Below, piece after piece: positions 34,454-43,417 of a stretch of DNA of 64,000 bases. How positions within the stretch are numbered: the stretch's first letter is position 1; the number at the start of each line of letters is the position of its first letter. The notes beneath the pieces were generated by a model. It ran no database searches. It was not told where the DNA came from and was given only the letters and a program-made list of their open reading frames with translations. The DNA comes from Mogibacterium sp. (lineage in GTDB: Bacteria > Bacillota > Clostridia > Peptostreptococcales > Anaerovoracaceae): NCBI GenBank assembly GCA_017515425.1, contig JAFWFU010000041.1, positions 1 through 64,000 on the forward strand, given 5' to 3'. The translations under genes were made by a program, and so were the position numbers.

Positions 34454-35782
34454 ATGAGCTTTAACAACATATATAAGGATTTAATCGCAGGGAAAGAAAA
34501 GCTGGCGCTCGTCGGGCTCGGCTATGTCGGAATGCCGATAGCGGTGGAGTTTGCGAAACATATCAAGGTAATCGGCTTCGACGTAAACGAAAAGCGCATA
34601 GAGGAGTATAAGAACGGAATCGACTCTACCAATGAGGTGGGCGAAGCCATAAAGAATACGACGGTGGAATTCACTGCCGACCCGAAGAAGCTTAAGGAAG
34701 CGAAATTTATCATAGTCGCTGTGCCGACACCCGTAAAAGAGGACAACAGCCCCGATCTCGGACCTGTCAGGGGCGCGTCAAAGACGATAGGACAGAATAT
34801 AACCGAAGGAACTATCGTTGTATTTGAGTCGACCGTATATCCGGGCGTAACAGAGGACATCTGCGTTCCGATTATCGAAAAGGAATCAGGACTCAAATGC
34901 GGCAAGGATTGGAAGATTGGATATTCACCCGAGAGGATTAACCCGGGCGACAGAGTTCATACTTTGACCAATATCAAGAAGGTCGTATCCGGCATGGACG
35001 AGGAGTCGGCAAACGAGATAAAGAAGGTCTACGACATAGTGATCAAAGCCGGAACCTTCCCCGTTTCGACCATAAAGACCGCCGAGGCTGTAAAGGTCGT
35101 GGAGAACAGCCAGAGAGACATCAATATCGCATTTATGAACGAGATAGCCATAATTTGCGACAAGATGGGAATTGACACAGACGAGGTTCTCGCCGGAATG
35201 AATACGAAGTGGAATGCACTTGGATTTAAGCCGGGTCTTGTGGGCGGACATTGCATAGGAGTTGACCCCTACTATCTGACGAATGCGGCGGAGAAGCTCG
35301 GCTATCACAGTCAGATTATCCTAAACGGCAGGCAGGTCAACGACAGCATGGGTGCATTCGTCGCCGACGCTGCGATTAAGGAGATGATTGAGGCGGGCAT
35401 GGCGCCTAAGAAGGCGACGGTCGTCATTCTCGGGCTGACCTTCAAGGAGAACTGCCCCGATACGAGGAATAGCAAGGTCGTGGACATCATTCACAGGCTC
35501 AAGGAATTTGATATTGAGCCTATCGTTTCGGATAGCTGGGCTGACGCAGAGGTTGCGAAGAAGGAATACGGGGTGGATCTGACTCCTTATGAGGAAATCC
35601 CCAAGGCGGACTGCGTGATAATCGCGGTCGGACATAGCGACTATAGATCCATGTCTACCATGCAGCTCAAGGAATTGTTCAAGGACGAACTCGCAGATGA
35701 GGACAAAGTGCTTATAGATGTAAAGAGCCTCTATAGAATGGACGAGCTAGAGGCGTCGGGAATGAGATTTTGGAGACTTTAA
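34454..35782 (+). CDS. UDP-N-acetylhexosamine 6-dehydrogenase, WbpA/WbpO/TviB-like
   Basis: Oxidises C6 of a UDP-N-acetyl-hexosamine to the uronic acid using two NAD. 442 residues: NAD loop LALVGLGYVGMPIAVEFA, FESTVYPGVTEDIC, SPERINPGD and the catalytic Cys267 in GGHCIGVDPYYLT, then LTFKENCPDTRNSKV. With the acyltransferase, aminotransferase and Gfo/Idh enzyme that follow it reconstitutes the order of a WbpA-D-E-B type route to UDP-2,3-diacylamino-2,3-dideoxy-glucuronic acid. RBS GGGAGG. Confidence 0.9.
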   Translation: MSFNNIYKDLIAGKEKLALVGLGYVGMPIAVEFAKHIKVIGFDVNEKRIEEYKNGIDSTNEVGEAIKNTTVEFTADPKKLKEAKFIIVAVPTPVKEDNSPDLGPVRGASKTIGQNITEGTIVVFESTVYPGVTEDICVPIIEKESGLKCGKDWKIGYSPERINPGDRVHTLTNIKKVVSGMDEESANEIKKVYDIVIKAGTFPVSTIKTAEAVKVVENSQRDINIAFMNEIAIICDKMGIDTDEVLAGMNTKWNALGFKPGLVGGHCIGVDPYYLTNAAEKLGYHSQIILNGRQVNDSMGAFVADAAIKEMIEAGMAPKKATVVILGLTFKENCPDTRNSKVVDIIHRLKEFDIEPIVSDSWADAEVAKKEYGVDLTPYEEIPKADCVIIAVGHSDYRSMSTMQLKELFKDELADEDKVLIDVKSLYRMDELEASGMRFWRL

Positions 35783-35796
35783 GAGAGTAAGGAAGA

Positions 35797-36714
35797 ATGA
35801 GACTTTCAGAAGAGCTATGTAAAATAGGAATAGAGGCTGAGTGCATTAACGAAAAGGATTTCAGTTCTCTCGGGCTTGCGGGCTATAACGCAGGCGAGGG
35901 CGCATGCACATTCCTCGCAGCCGCCAAATATGTGACGGGACTTTCGGAGGGAATCAGCATGATTCTGACATCTGAGGAAGTCTATGAGGAGCTCAGCCGT
36001 GAGGGAAAGCTCGGGGACGGCTATGGGATTTGCATTGTCGAAAATCCTAGGCTCGCCTATTTTACGCTCCACAATGCGCTCTCTGACTCTGACGAATATA
36101 ATAGACCGCGCTTCGAGACGAGGATTGCGGAAAGCGCGAAGATAAGCCCACTCGCATATATAGCCCCCTATAATGTTGAAATCGGCGAGAACACTGTGAT
36201 AGAGGAGTTCGTGTCGATAAAGGGAAACACTATAATAGGGGACGACTGCGTGATTAGAGCAGGGACGGTCGTCGGCGGAGAAGGCTTTGAGATTAAGAAT
36301 ACAGGAACAGGATTGCTCACCGTAACGCATATAGGCGGGGTGAAGCTTGGAAACAATGTGGAAATACAGCAAAATGCCAATGTGGACAAGGCTATATATC
36401 CTTGGGACGACACCATAGTTGACAGCCATGTTAGAATAAACAGCCTCGTGCAGATTGCCCACGGGGTTAAAATAGGGGCATTTACGGAGATAGCCGCGAG
36501 TGCGAGCATACAGGGCAGGGTCAGGATAGGAAAAGATGTTTGGATAGGACCTGGCAGCGTGATAAGAAACGGCATTTCCGTCGGCGAGAAATCCAGGGTC
36601 AATATGGGGGCTGTCGTCACGCTCAGCGTTCCTGAGGGCTCGGCGGTGAGCGGCAATTTCGCGCGAAGTCACGAAAGCCTCATAGATGAGATGAAACAAT
36701 ATAAAGAAGTATAG
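35797..36714 (+). CDS. LpxD-like hexapeptide N-acyltransferase
   Basis: A 305-residue protein with an N-terminal non-helical domain (1-110) that ends PRLAYFTLHNAL, as in LpxD. A left-handed beta-helix (about 110-280) contains VEIGENTVIEEFVSIKGNTIIGDDCVI, GGEGFEIKN and the general-base region SLVQIAHGVKIG. LpxD adds 3-hydroxyacyl chains to the amino group of UDP-3-O-acyl-glucosamine. Lipid A is not expected here, and the gene sits where a WbpD-type acetyltransferase would be, so it probably N-acylates the 3-amino uronate. Its ancestry makes a hydroxyacyl donor thinkable. Confidence 0.82.
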   Translation: MRLSEELCKIGIEAECINEKDFSSLGLAGYNAGEGACTFLAAAKYVTGLSEGISMILTSEEVYEELSREGKLGDGYGICIVENPRLAYFTLHNALSDSDEYNRPRFETRIAESAKISPLAYIAPYNVEIGENTVIEEFVSIKGNTIIGDDCVIRAGTVVGGEGFEIKNTGTGLLTVTHIGGVKLGNNVEIQQNANVDKAIYPWDDTIVDSHVRINSLVQIAHGVKIGAFTEIAASASIQGRVRIGKDVWIGPGSVIRNGISVGEKSRVNMGAVVTLSVPEGSAVSGNFARSHESLIDEMKQYKEV

Positions 36715-36735
36715 GAAAAGGACAAGGAGCAGCAA

Positions 36736-37875
36736 ATGGAATTCAGAGATCTAAAGAAGCAATACGAGGTTCTGAAAAAGGATATAGACAGCGCAATGAT
36801 TGATGTTGCCGCGTCGGGAAAATATATCAACGGACCTTGGGTAAAGGAGCTCGAAGCTCAGCTCGCGGACTATGTGGGCGTAAAGCATTGCATTTCCTGT
36901 GCTAACGGAACGGATGCGCTGTCCATAGCAATGATGGCATGGGGCATTCGAGAGGGCGACGCGGTATTCGTTCCCGATTTTACATTTTTCTCCTCGGGAG
37001 AAATCGTATCTCTCGCGGGTGCGACACCGATATTCGTCGACGTGGATATGGACACATTCAATATCAGCACGGAATCTCTCGAGAAGGAGATAGTCCAGGT
37101 GAAGGAAGAGGGGCTGCTGACTCCTAAGGCGGTGGTCGCGGTCGACCTATTCGGTCTTCCGGCTGACTTTGCTTCGCTAAGAGCCATTGCTGACAAATAC
37201 GATATAAAGATACTTGAGGACGGAGCGCAGGGTTTCGGCGGCGAGATTGAAGGGCGCAAGGCTTGCAGCTTCGGCGATATATCGACGACTTCCTTCTTCC
37301 CTGCAAAGCCGCTCGGCTGCTATGGCGACGGGGGAGCGGTATTTACCGATGATGACGAAATCGCAGCCTTGGCGGATTCTATCAGAGTCCACGGCAAGGG
37401 CAGCATGAAGTATGACAATGTGAGGATAGGTCTTAATTCAAGGCTGGACACCTTGCAGGCTGCCATTTTGCAGGTCAAGCTAAAGGCGTTTTCTGACTAC
37501 GAGCTTGACGATGTGAACAAGGTTGCTGATAAATATAACGAATATCTGAGGGAAGCCCTCGGAGACAGGGTTGTGCTGCCCTTCATACCGGAAGGCTTCC
37601 TCTCATCATGGGCACAGTATACCATTCAGCTAAAGGATAGGGCTGAGAGGGACGCTGTTCAGGCGGCGCTCAAAGAAAAGGGGATTCCGTCCATGATTTA
37701 TTATCCCAAGCCAATGCATAAACAGGAAGCATTCGGCATAGAGGGAGAGTATAAATTCGATTGCAGCAATACGGAGAAGCTCTGCGACAGAGTGCTCTCG
37801 CTTCCTATGCACCCGCATATGAGTGATGAAGAGGTGAAAGAGGTCGCAGAGGCTCTGGCAGAGATACTTCTATAG
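36736..37875 (+). CDS. UDP-3-keto-sugar aminotransferase, WbpE-like (DegT/DnrJ/EryC1)
   Basis: A 379-residue PLP enzyme: SGKYINGPWVKELEAQLADYVG, SCANGTDALSIAMMAWG, LEDGAQGFGGEIEGRKACSFGDISTTSFFPAKPLGCYGDGGA with the Schiff-base Lys, and YPKPMHKQEAF near the end. This matches WbpE/WlbC enzymes that aminate C3 of UDP-3-keto-GlcNAcA. RBS AAGGAG. It works with the dehydrogenases on either side. Confidence 0.9.
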   Translation: MEFRDLKKQYEVLKKDIDSAMIDVAASGKYINGPWVKELEAQLADYVGVKHCISCANGTDALSIAMMAWGIREGDAVFVPDFTFFSSGEIVSLAGATPIFVDVDMDTFNISTESLEKEIVQVKEEGLLTPKAVVAVDLFGLPADFASLRAIADKYDIKILEDGAQGFGGEIEGRKACSFGDISTTSFFPAKPLGCYGDGGAVFTDDDEIAALADSIRVHGKGSMKYDNVRIGLNSRLDTLQAAILQVKLKAFSDYELDDVNKVADKYNEYLREALGDRVVLPFIPEGFLSSWAQYTIQLKDRAERDAVQAALKEKGIPSMIYYPKPMHKQEAFGIEGEYKFDCSNTEKLCDRVLSLPMHPHMSDEEVKEVAEALAEILL

Positions 37876-37900
37876 CTTGCCGAAAAGAGGAGAAGAAGAT

Positions 37901-38980
37901 ATGAAATACGCTTTAATAGGCTGTGGACGCATTGCAACAAACCATATAAAGGCAGTCATAGGCAATAATCTTGAATTTGTTGCCGCCTGCGACCTTCTGC
38001 CGGAGGCTATAGAGAGACTGCTGGCAGAGCATGGGCTCGAAAAGGAGAGCAGCATAGCAAGATATACCGATTATAAGGAAATGCTGGAAAAACATTCCGA
38101 TGTAGATATTGTGGCAATCGCGACCGACAGCGGTGTTCATGCGGAAATAGCCCTTTGGTGTATCGACCACGGCTTTAATATAATCGTAGAGAAGCCCATG
38201 ACCATGTCCATGGCGGACGCCGAGGAAGTCATCAGGCGCAGCCGCGAAAAGGGCGTAAAGGTGTCGGTCTGTCATCAGAACAGATTTAATGTCGCCGTAC
38301 AGGAGATGAGGGCGGCTCTCGAAAACGGAAGATTTGGGAAGCTCTCCCACGGCTCTATAAATGTCAGGTGGAACCGCGGCAGGCAGTATTACGACCAGGC
38401 GGCTTGGAGAGGTAAATGGGCGTCCGACGGAGGCTGTCTCTTCAATCAATGCATTCACGGCATAGATCTTCTCCGCTGGATGATGGGAGACGAGGTCGAA
38501 GAGGTCTACGGCGTTACAAAACAGCAATTCCACGACTACCTGGAATGCGAGGATATAGGAATGGCTGTCGTCAAATTCGCAAACGGAGCGGTCGGAACTA
38601 TCGAGGGCACGGTCAACGTATATCCTAGGAATTTAGAGGAGACCCTCTATCTCTTCGGAGAAAAGGGAAGCGTTAAAATCGGGGGTACCTCGACAAACAA
38701 TATAGACGTCTGGGACTTCGCGGACGAAGGCGAGGCAGACGATAAAATCAAAGGCTTGCAGGAAGAGACCAGCAATGTCTACGGTAACGGGCATACAAGC
38801 CTCTATGCGGATGTCATAGACGCTATCGAAAACGACAGAGAGCCGTATATCAACGCGGTCGCTGGCAGAAATGCGGTGGAGATGATACTCGCGATTTATC
38901 AGTCGGCGGCGACGGGCAAACCCGTAAAACTGCCTCTTAAAGAAGTAAAGAGCACGGATTTCACAGGTCTTTTCGGATAA
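37901..38980 (+). CDS. Gfo/Idh/MocA oxidoreductase, WbpB/WlbA-like
   Basis: A 359-residue dehydrogenase from ATG 37901 (RBS GAGGAG; a longer frame from TTG 37877 would remove the proper start). NAD fold MKYALIGCGRIATNHIKAV, the conserved EKPM at IIVEKPMTMS, SVCHQNRFN and GGCLFNQCIHGIDLLRWMMG. It should oxidise C3 of UDP-GlcNAcA, supplying the keto substrate for the preceding aminotransferase. A small inverted repeat (CGCCTTT at 38999-39005, AAAGGCG at 39023-39029) lies in the gap downstream. Confidence 0.88.
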   Translation: MKYALIGCGRIATNHIKAVIGNNLEFVAACDLLPEAIERLLAEHGLEKESSIARYTDYKEMLEKHSDVDIVAIATDSGVHAEIALWCIDHGFNIIVEKPMTMSMADAEEVIRRSREKGVKVSVCHQNRFNVAVQEMRAALENGRFGKLSHGSINVRWNRGRQYYDQAAWRGKWASDGGCLFNQCIHGIDLLRWMMGDEVEEVYGVTKQQFHDYLECEDIGMAVVKFANGAVGTIEGTVNVYPRNLEETLYLFGEKGSVKIGGTSTNNIDVWDFADEGEADDKIKGLQEETSNVYGNGHTSLYADVIDAIENDREPYINAVAGRNAVEMILAIYQSAATGKPVKLPLKEVKSTDFTGLFG

Positions 38981-39041
38981 GGCCTGCTCTGCTGTTTGCG
39001 CCTTTGCAGCTTAGGAATTACGAAAGGCGAATTGTTACAGA

Positions 39042-40154
39042 ATGGATATAGATATAAACGTAGAGAAGATAAGGGAACTTCGCAGATGTACGAAATGCAT
39101 TCTGCCCTCGACAATGCCCTTTATTGAGTTTGACTCGGAGGGCGTCTGTAATTATTGTGGAAAATATAAGAAGATTTCCCTTAAACCTATAGAGGAACTT
39201 AAGAATATCGCTGAGAGCATTCGCAAAACGGACGGCTCTCAGGACTGCATTGTCATGTTCAGCGGGGGAAGGGACTCGAGCTATCTTTTGCATTATGTCG
39301 TGAAGGAGCTTGAGCTCAACCCTCTTGTGTTTACATATGATTGGGGAATGAGCACGCCTCTTGGAGAGAGAAATGCGGAGAAGATGTGCGAAGCCCTGGG
39401 CGTTGAACGAATCGTGATCGACAAGGACAAAGAGGAGAAGAGAAAGCATATAGCAAGGAACGTAAAGGCGTGGTGCAGAAAGCCGGAGCTGGGAATGATT
39501 CCCCTGTTCACCGCAGGCGATAAGGCTTTTTTTGCGGAAGTCAACCGTCTGTCGAAGGAGAGGAATATCAGCACGGTATTTATCGGGACTAATCCGCTGG
39601 AAAAGACGGACTTCAAAACGGGATTTTGCGGCGTGCGCCCGAATTTTGACGCCGAGCAGATTCATCATCTAAAGCGGAAGGGGAAGCTCAAACTCATTTC
39701 CTATTATCTGAAACAGTTTGCGGGAAACCCCGCGTATATAAACAGATCTCTGCTCGACACCGTCAAGGCGTTCTTTTCTTTTTATGATATAAAGCAAGAA
39801 CAGATAGACATATATCAATATGTCAGGTGGGACGAAAAGACCGTAAATGATACGCTGATAAATCTCTACGGCTGGGAGCTTGACGAGGAGACTCCTACCA
39901 CATGGAGAATAGGCGACGGTACAGCCGCTTTCTACAATTATATATATTATTCGGCGGCGGGATTTACCGAGAACGATACATTGCGAAGCAATCAGATAAG
40001 AGAAGGGGATATAAGCCGAGAGGAAGCCTTGGAAAAGGTGGAGATTGAAAACCGAATAAGACCGAAATCCCTTGATTGGTATTTCAAATCAATCAATGTC
40101 GACAAGGACAAGGCGCTTGAGGCGGCGAGACATATTCCCAAGCTTTACGACTGA
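39042..40154 (+). CDS. N-acetyl sugar amidotransferase, WbpG/PseA family (copy 2)
   Basis: A 370-residue enzyme of the same fold as the product of 28785-29969, but divergent. It has cysteines CTKCILP and CNYCGKY, the ATP-binding loop VMFSGGRDSSYLLHYVV, TYDWGMSTPLGERNA and FIGTNPLEK. Two such enzymes imply either two amidinated positions or two substrates. It follows the diamino-uronate genes, in the same relative context as WbpG in Pseudomonas O5, so UDP- or lipid-linked GlcNAc3NAcA-type sugar is a reasonable target. No HisH or HisF gene is adjacent. Confidence 0.85.
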   Translation: MDIDINVEKIRELRRCTKCILPSTMPFIEFDSEGVCNYCGKYKKISLKPIEELKNIAESIRKTDGSQDCIVMFSGGRDSSYLLHYVVKELELNPLVFTYDWGMSTPLGERNAEKMCEALGVERIVIDKDKEEKRKHIARNVKAWCRKPELGMIPLFTAGDKAFFAEVNRLSKERNISTVFIGTNPLEKTDFKTGFCGVRPNFDAEQIHHLKRKGKLKLISYYLKQFAGNPAYINRSLLDTVKAFFSFYDIKQEQIDIYQYVRWDEKTVNDTLINLYGWELDEETPTTWRIGDGTAAFYNYIYYSAAGFTENDTLRSNQIREGDISREEALEKVEIENRIRPKSLDWYFKSINVDKDKALEAARHIPKLYD

Positions 40155-40198
40155 TGACTAAGATAAAGATAAAGAAAGCAAGATACTGAGGACTCTCT

Positions 40199-41305
40199 AT
40201 GCTAAATGGAAAAACAATAGCGGTAACCGTACCGGCATACAATGAAGAAAATCAAATCGGAATGGTAATTGAATCAATGCCGGATTTTGTCGACCGCATT
40301 GTCGTGGTAAATGACGGATCGCGCGATAATACCGCCGAGGTGGTGAAGGATTATATAAAGAAAGATAAAGTCCAAGACCCTCTTGTCATAGCCAGGAAAT
40401 CATTGATCCTCGAAGAGACCATATACAATAGGGCGGATATAGCTCTCAATAAGATGAGGGAAGGGGAAGAGAGCAAATACCCGAAGAATGAGATTTATAA
40501 CGACAATGAGACGGATCGCATAGTGCTCATCACTCAGGAAAACTCTGGAGTAGGAGCGGCTATAGCATTGGGCTATAAATGGTGCAGAGACCATGAAATC
40601 GACTGTACCGCTGTTATGGCAGGCGACGGGCAGATGGACCCGAGCGAGCTCGAGGGGATCGTTTCGCCCGTGGTGGAGCGTGGAATAGATTATGTAAAGG
40701 GGAATAGGCTCTCGCACCCAGCGGCGAAGATTGTCGTCCCGCAGATCAGATATTTCGGCAACAATGTCCTCAGCCTGATGACGAAGATAGCGTCGGGATA
40801 TTGGTCGGTCTCCGATACTCAGACGGGATATACCGCGATTTCTCTGGCCGCACTAAATAAGATAGACCTCTATGACATCTATCCTTCCTATGGGTGCCCG
40901 AACGATATTCTCGTTAAACTCAATATTGCAAGCTGCACACTCCTCGAGGTGCCGATAAAGCCCGTCTACAATGTGGGAGAGCAGTCCAAGATGAAGATTT
41001 TTAAGGTCATACCCAAAATATCATGGCTTTTGATCAAATGTTTCTTCAAGAGGCTATGGCATAAATACCTCTTGGACAGCTTCCACCCTTTATTCCTGAT
41101 GTATATTCTCGGCATAATGATGGGAATTATAAATATCCCATTCTTTGTCAAGCTGGTTATTGATGTATTGATAAAAGGCGGGACAGTCACAATAGGCTGG
41201 TATATCACATTCCTTCTGCTCACGCTCTTTTCATTTCAGAGCGTCAGCTTCGGCATGTGGATGGATATGCAGGACAATCATAAATTGGAGAAAACCGGAA
41301 GATGA
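40199..41305 (+). CDS. Family 2 glycosyltransferase with C-terminal membrane anchor (polyprenyl-phosphate glycosyltransferase-like)
   Basis: A 368-residue protein: GT-A domain with VTVPAYNEENQIG, VVVNDGSRDNTAE, MAGDGQMDPSEL and a SDTQTGYTAISLAAL segment, the last being characteristic of dolichol/undecaprenyl-phosphate sugar synthases. An inserted acidic stretch (about 65-100) separates the two halves of the fold. Two membrane helices close the protein (about 295-355). It probably makes an undecaprenyl-phosphate-linked sugar. RBS GAGGA; the end overlaps the next start. Confidence 0.8.
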   Translation: MLNGKTIAVTVPAYNEENQIGMVIESMPDFVDRIVVVNDGSRDNTAEVVKDYIKKDKVQDPLVIARKSLILEETIYNRADIALNKMREGEESKYPKNEIYNDNETDRIVLITQENSGVGAAIALGYKWCRDHEIDCTAVMAGDGQMDPSELEGIVSPVVERGIDYVKGNRLSHPAAKIVVPQIRYFGNNVLSLMTKIASGYWSVSDTQTGYTAISLAALNKIDLYDIYPSYGCPNDILVKLNIASCTLLEVPIKPVYNVGEQSKMKIFKVIPKISWLLIKCFFKRLWHKYLLDSFHPLFLMYILGIMMGIINIPFFVKLVIDVLIKGGTVTIGWYITFLLLTLFSFQSVSFGMWMDMQDNHKLEKTGR

Positions 41306-42345
41306 GAATTGCCGTAAGCATAGAACACCCTGCCTGGGCTCATCAGTTCAGACATATAATTGAAAAGAACAATAAGGACGGGGAGAGTCTTGTCATAGCT
41401 GTCGACAAGGACGGCGATTTAAGGCTGCTCGACGCATTCGGAATCAAATATCTGAAACTTGCCAATTCTACGGGAAGAAATATAGTGGAAAAGGGATGGC
41501 TGTTTTTGAAGCTCTGCTTTTCCTATACAAAGGCTGTGAAGTGTTTTAATGCCGATATACTGATTGGGAGAGCCTCTCCCATGATGGCGGTCGCTGCGAG
41601 GCTGACGGGGAAGCCGCATATTATCTTCGAGGATACTGAGGTATCAAAGTTTTCGCTCAGAATTTGCAAATGGCTGTCCTCAAGGATAATCACGCCCGAG
41701 AAATTTTTTTTGGATTTGGGGAAGAAACAGGAGCGCCTTCCTATCTATAAGGAGCTGTTCTATCTGCATGATGAAGAGTTCGCGCCGAATAGGGAGAGCA
41801 TTGAGCGATATGGAATTGATACGACCGAGCCATATATAACAGTTCGTTTCATCTCGTGGAATGCGAGCCACGACTTCGGTATCAAAGGGCTTTCGGATAG
41901 GGAGAAGGTCGAATTCGTCGAGGAATTGTCTGCGCTTGGCAGGGTCTATATATCCTCGGAGAAGGAGCTTCCAGCCGAGCTTGAGAAATACAAAATAAAT
42001 CTGCCCTTCGAGATGATTCATCAAATGCTCTACTATGCGACAGTCGTAATCAGCGAGGGCGCGAGCATGGCGAGCGAGGCGGCTATACTCGGGACACACG
42101 CCTTCTATCTGAACGAGATAGCCTCTGGGACGACGGAGGAACAAGAGGAGAAATATCATCTCCTGAGAGCACTGCACGACCCGAAAACGCGCTATCAGAT
42201 CGCATTGAATGAGACGAGGGAACTGATGAAGGATCCCGATATTTGGCAGAAGGGGAAAGAGCAGAGGGAGAAAATCCTCACGGAGCTTCCAGACCCGAAT
42301 GATATTTTCTGGGAGAGAATGAGAGCCCTCTGCGCGGAAGCATAG
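41302..42345 (+). CDS. DUF354 family protein, GT-B-like
   Basis: A 347-residue soluble protein of the DUF354 type. It starts MRIAVSIEHPAWAHQFRHII, has ADILIGRASPMMAVAARLTGKPHIIFEDTE, then TVRFISWNASHDFG and SEGASMASEAAILGTHAFYLNE. The fold resembles UDP-GlcNAc 2-epimerase and GT-B transferases, and members often occur in archaeal and bacterial surface glycan loci. No precise reaction is established. ATGA overlap with the preceding glycosyltransferase suggests both act on one substrate. Confidence 0.75.
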   Translation: MRIAVSIEHPAWAHQFRHIIEKNNKDGESLVIAVDKDGDLRLLDAFGIKYLKLANSTGRNIVEKGWLFLKLCFSYTKAVKCFNADILIGRASPMMAVAARLTGKPHIIFEDTEVSKFSLRICKWLSSRIITPEKFFLDLGKKQERLPIYKELFYLHDEEFAPNRESIERYGIDTTEPYITVRFISWNASHDFGIKGLSDREKVEFVEELSALGRVYISSEKELPAELEKYKINLPFEMIHQMLYYATVVISEGASMASEAAILGTHAFYLNEIASGTTEEQEEKYHLLRALHDPKTRYQIALNETRELMKDPDIWQKGKEQREKILTELPDPNDIFWERMRALCAEA

Positions 42346-42389
42346 GGAAAAGTATAGACAGGATAAAAAGCATTATCCTTGGTAATAGC

Positions 42390-43376
42390 ATGAGTTTGAA
42401 AGAAATTTCAGCAAATAAAATCCTGCGCGGCATTATAGTATTCACTGTATATGTGATAGTCGTTGTAGTCCTTATCCGCTATATATCGGAAAACACGGAG
42501 ATGACGGAGCGAATACTGAACGCACCGCGGGTGTATATGATTATAGGAATTGTCACGATGGCGGCAAGCCTCTTTCTGAGCGCGCTCCTTGATGTCACCT
42601 GCGCGGACACCTATGGCATTAAGCTGCAAGTCAAGGACGCGGCGGTGTTTTCCATCGTGGCAACAGCTATTAACCTCGTAATACCATTTCAAATGGGCAG
42701 CATGTTAAAGGCTGTATATTATAAGAAGAAAATGGAGCTGAGCTATTCGAGATATATCTCGATAATGTCGGGAACCGTGGTGATTAAACTCGCAGTCACC
42801 TTCCTCTTCCTGACGCTGAGCCTGCTAATCTCGACATTTAAATGGAATACGGGAATGAAGATTGTCGGAATCGCCTTTCTTCTCTTCCTTGGGTCGGTGG
42901 CGGGAGTCCTCATGCTCGTCTTTCTACAGGAAAAGATACTGATTATCCTTCCCTTCAAGAAATACACATATCCGATTATGAGGGGATTTTTCGATATTCT
43001 GAGCGACAAAAAGACCATGGCTCTTTGCAGCCTGAATAATTTTGCATATATGATCCTCGGCGGCATAAGACTGTCAAGCATTTTCGCCTGCCTCGGGCTT
43101 CCGGCTGGGATTGTAAACGGAATGCTCTATTGGAGCCTATGCAATGTGTCCTCTGCCGTGCCAATCCTGCCGGGGAATATCGGAATCAGCGAGGCTTTTG
43201 TGGGGCTTACGAATATGCTCTTCAATGAGGATTTTAATGCGGGAGTATCAGTCGTTCTGGTAAACAGAATTTACTATTACCTCGTAGCCATTGCCGGCGC
43301 TTTAATTCTTGCTGTTCCGGCGTGGATAATGTACGATAGAGCTTCAAGGGATAAAACAGAGGCTCAGAAAACCTAA
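42390..43376 (+). CDS. Flippase-like membrane protein (UPF0104/AglD-type lysylphosphatidylglycerol synthetase TM region)
   Basis: A 328-residue protein with about eight membrane helices and family features PFQMGSMLKAVYYKKKMELSYSRYISIM and ILPGNIGISEAFVG. This domain is shared by the flippase half of MprF and by archaeal AglD-associated proteins, and is thought to move a lipid-linked substrate. It lies between a polyprenyl-phosphate sugar synthase-like gene and a large GT-C-like membrane protein, suggesting it flips the polyprenyl-phosphate sugar. Confidence 0.78.
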   Translation: MSLKEISANKILRGIIVFTVYVIVVVVLIRYISENTEMTERILNAPRVYMIIGIVTMAASLFLSALLDVTCADTYGIKLQVKDAAVFSIVATAINLVIPFQMGSMLKAVYYKKKMELSYSRYISIMSGTVVIKLAVTFLFLTLSLLISTFKWNTGMKIVGIAFLLFLGSVAGVLMLVFLQEKILIILPFKKYTYPIMRGFFDILSDKKTMALCSLNNFAYMILGGIRLSSIFACLGLPAGIVNGMLYWSLCNVSSAVPILPGNIGISEAFVGLTNMLFNEDFNAGVSVVLVNRIYYYLVAIAGALILAVPAWIMYDRASRDKTEAQKT

Positions 43377-43417
43377 AAGCGGAAGGCATGAAACTTAAAC
43401 CATAAGGGAGCAGCCGA

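Noticed and set aside
38999..39029. Hairpin CGCCTTT/AAAGGCG as a terminator
   Set aside because: A seven-pair stem with a 17-base loop and no T run. It may slightly mask the next RBS but is not a supported terminator.
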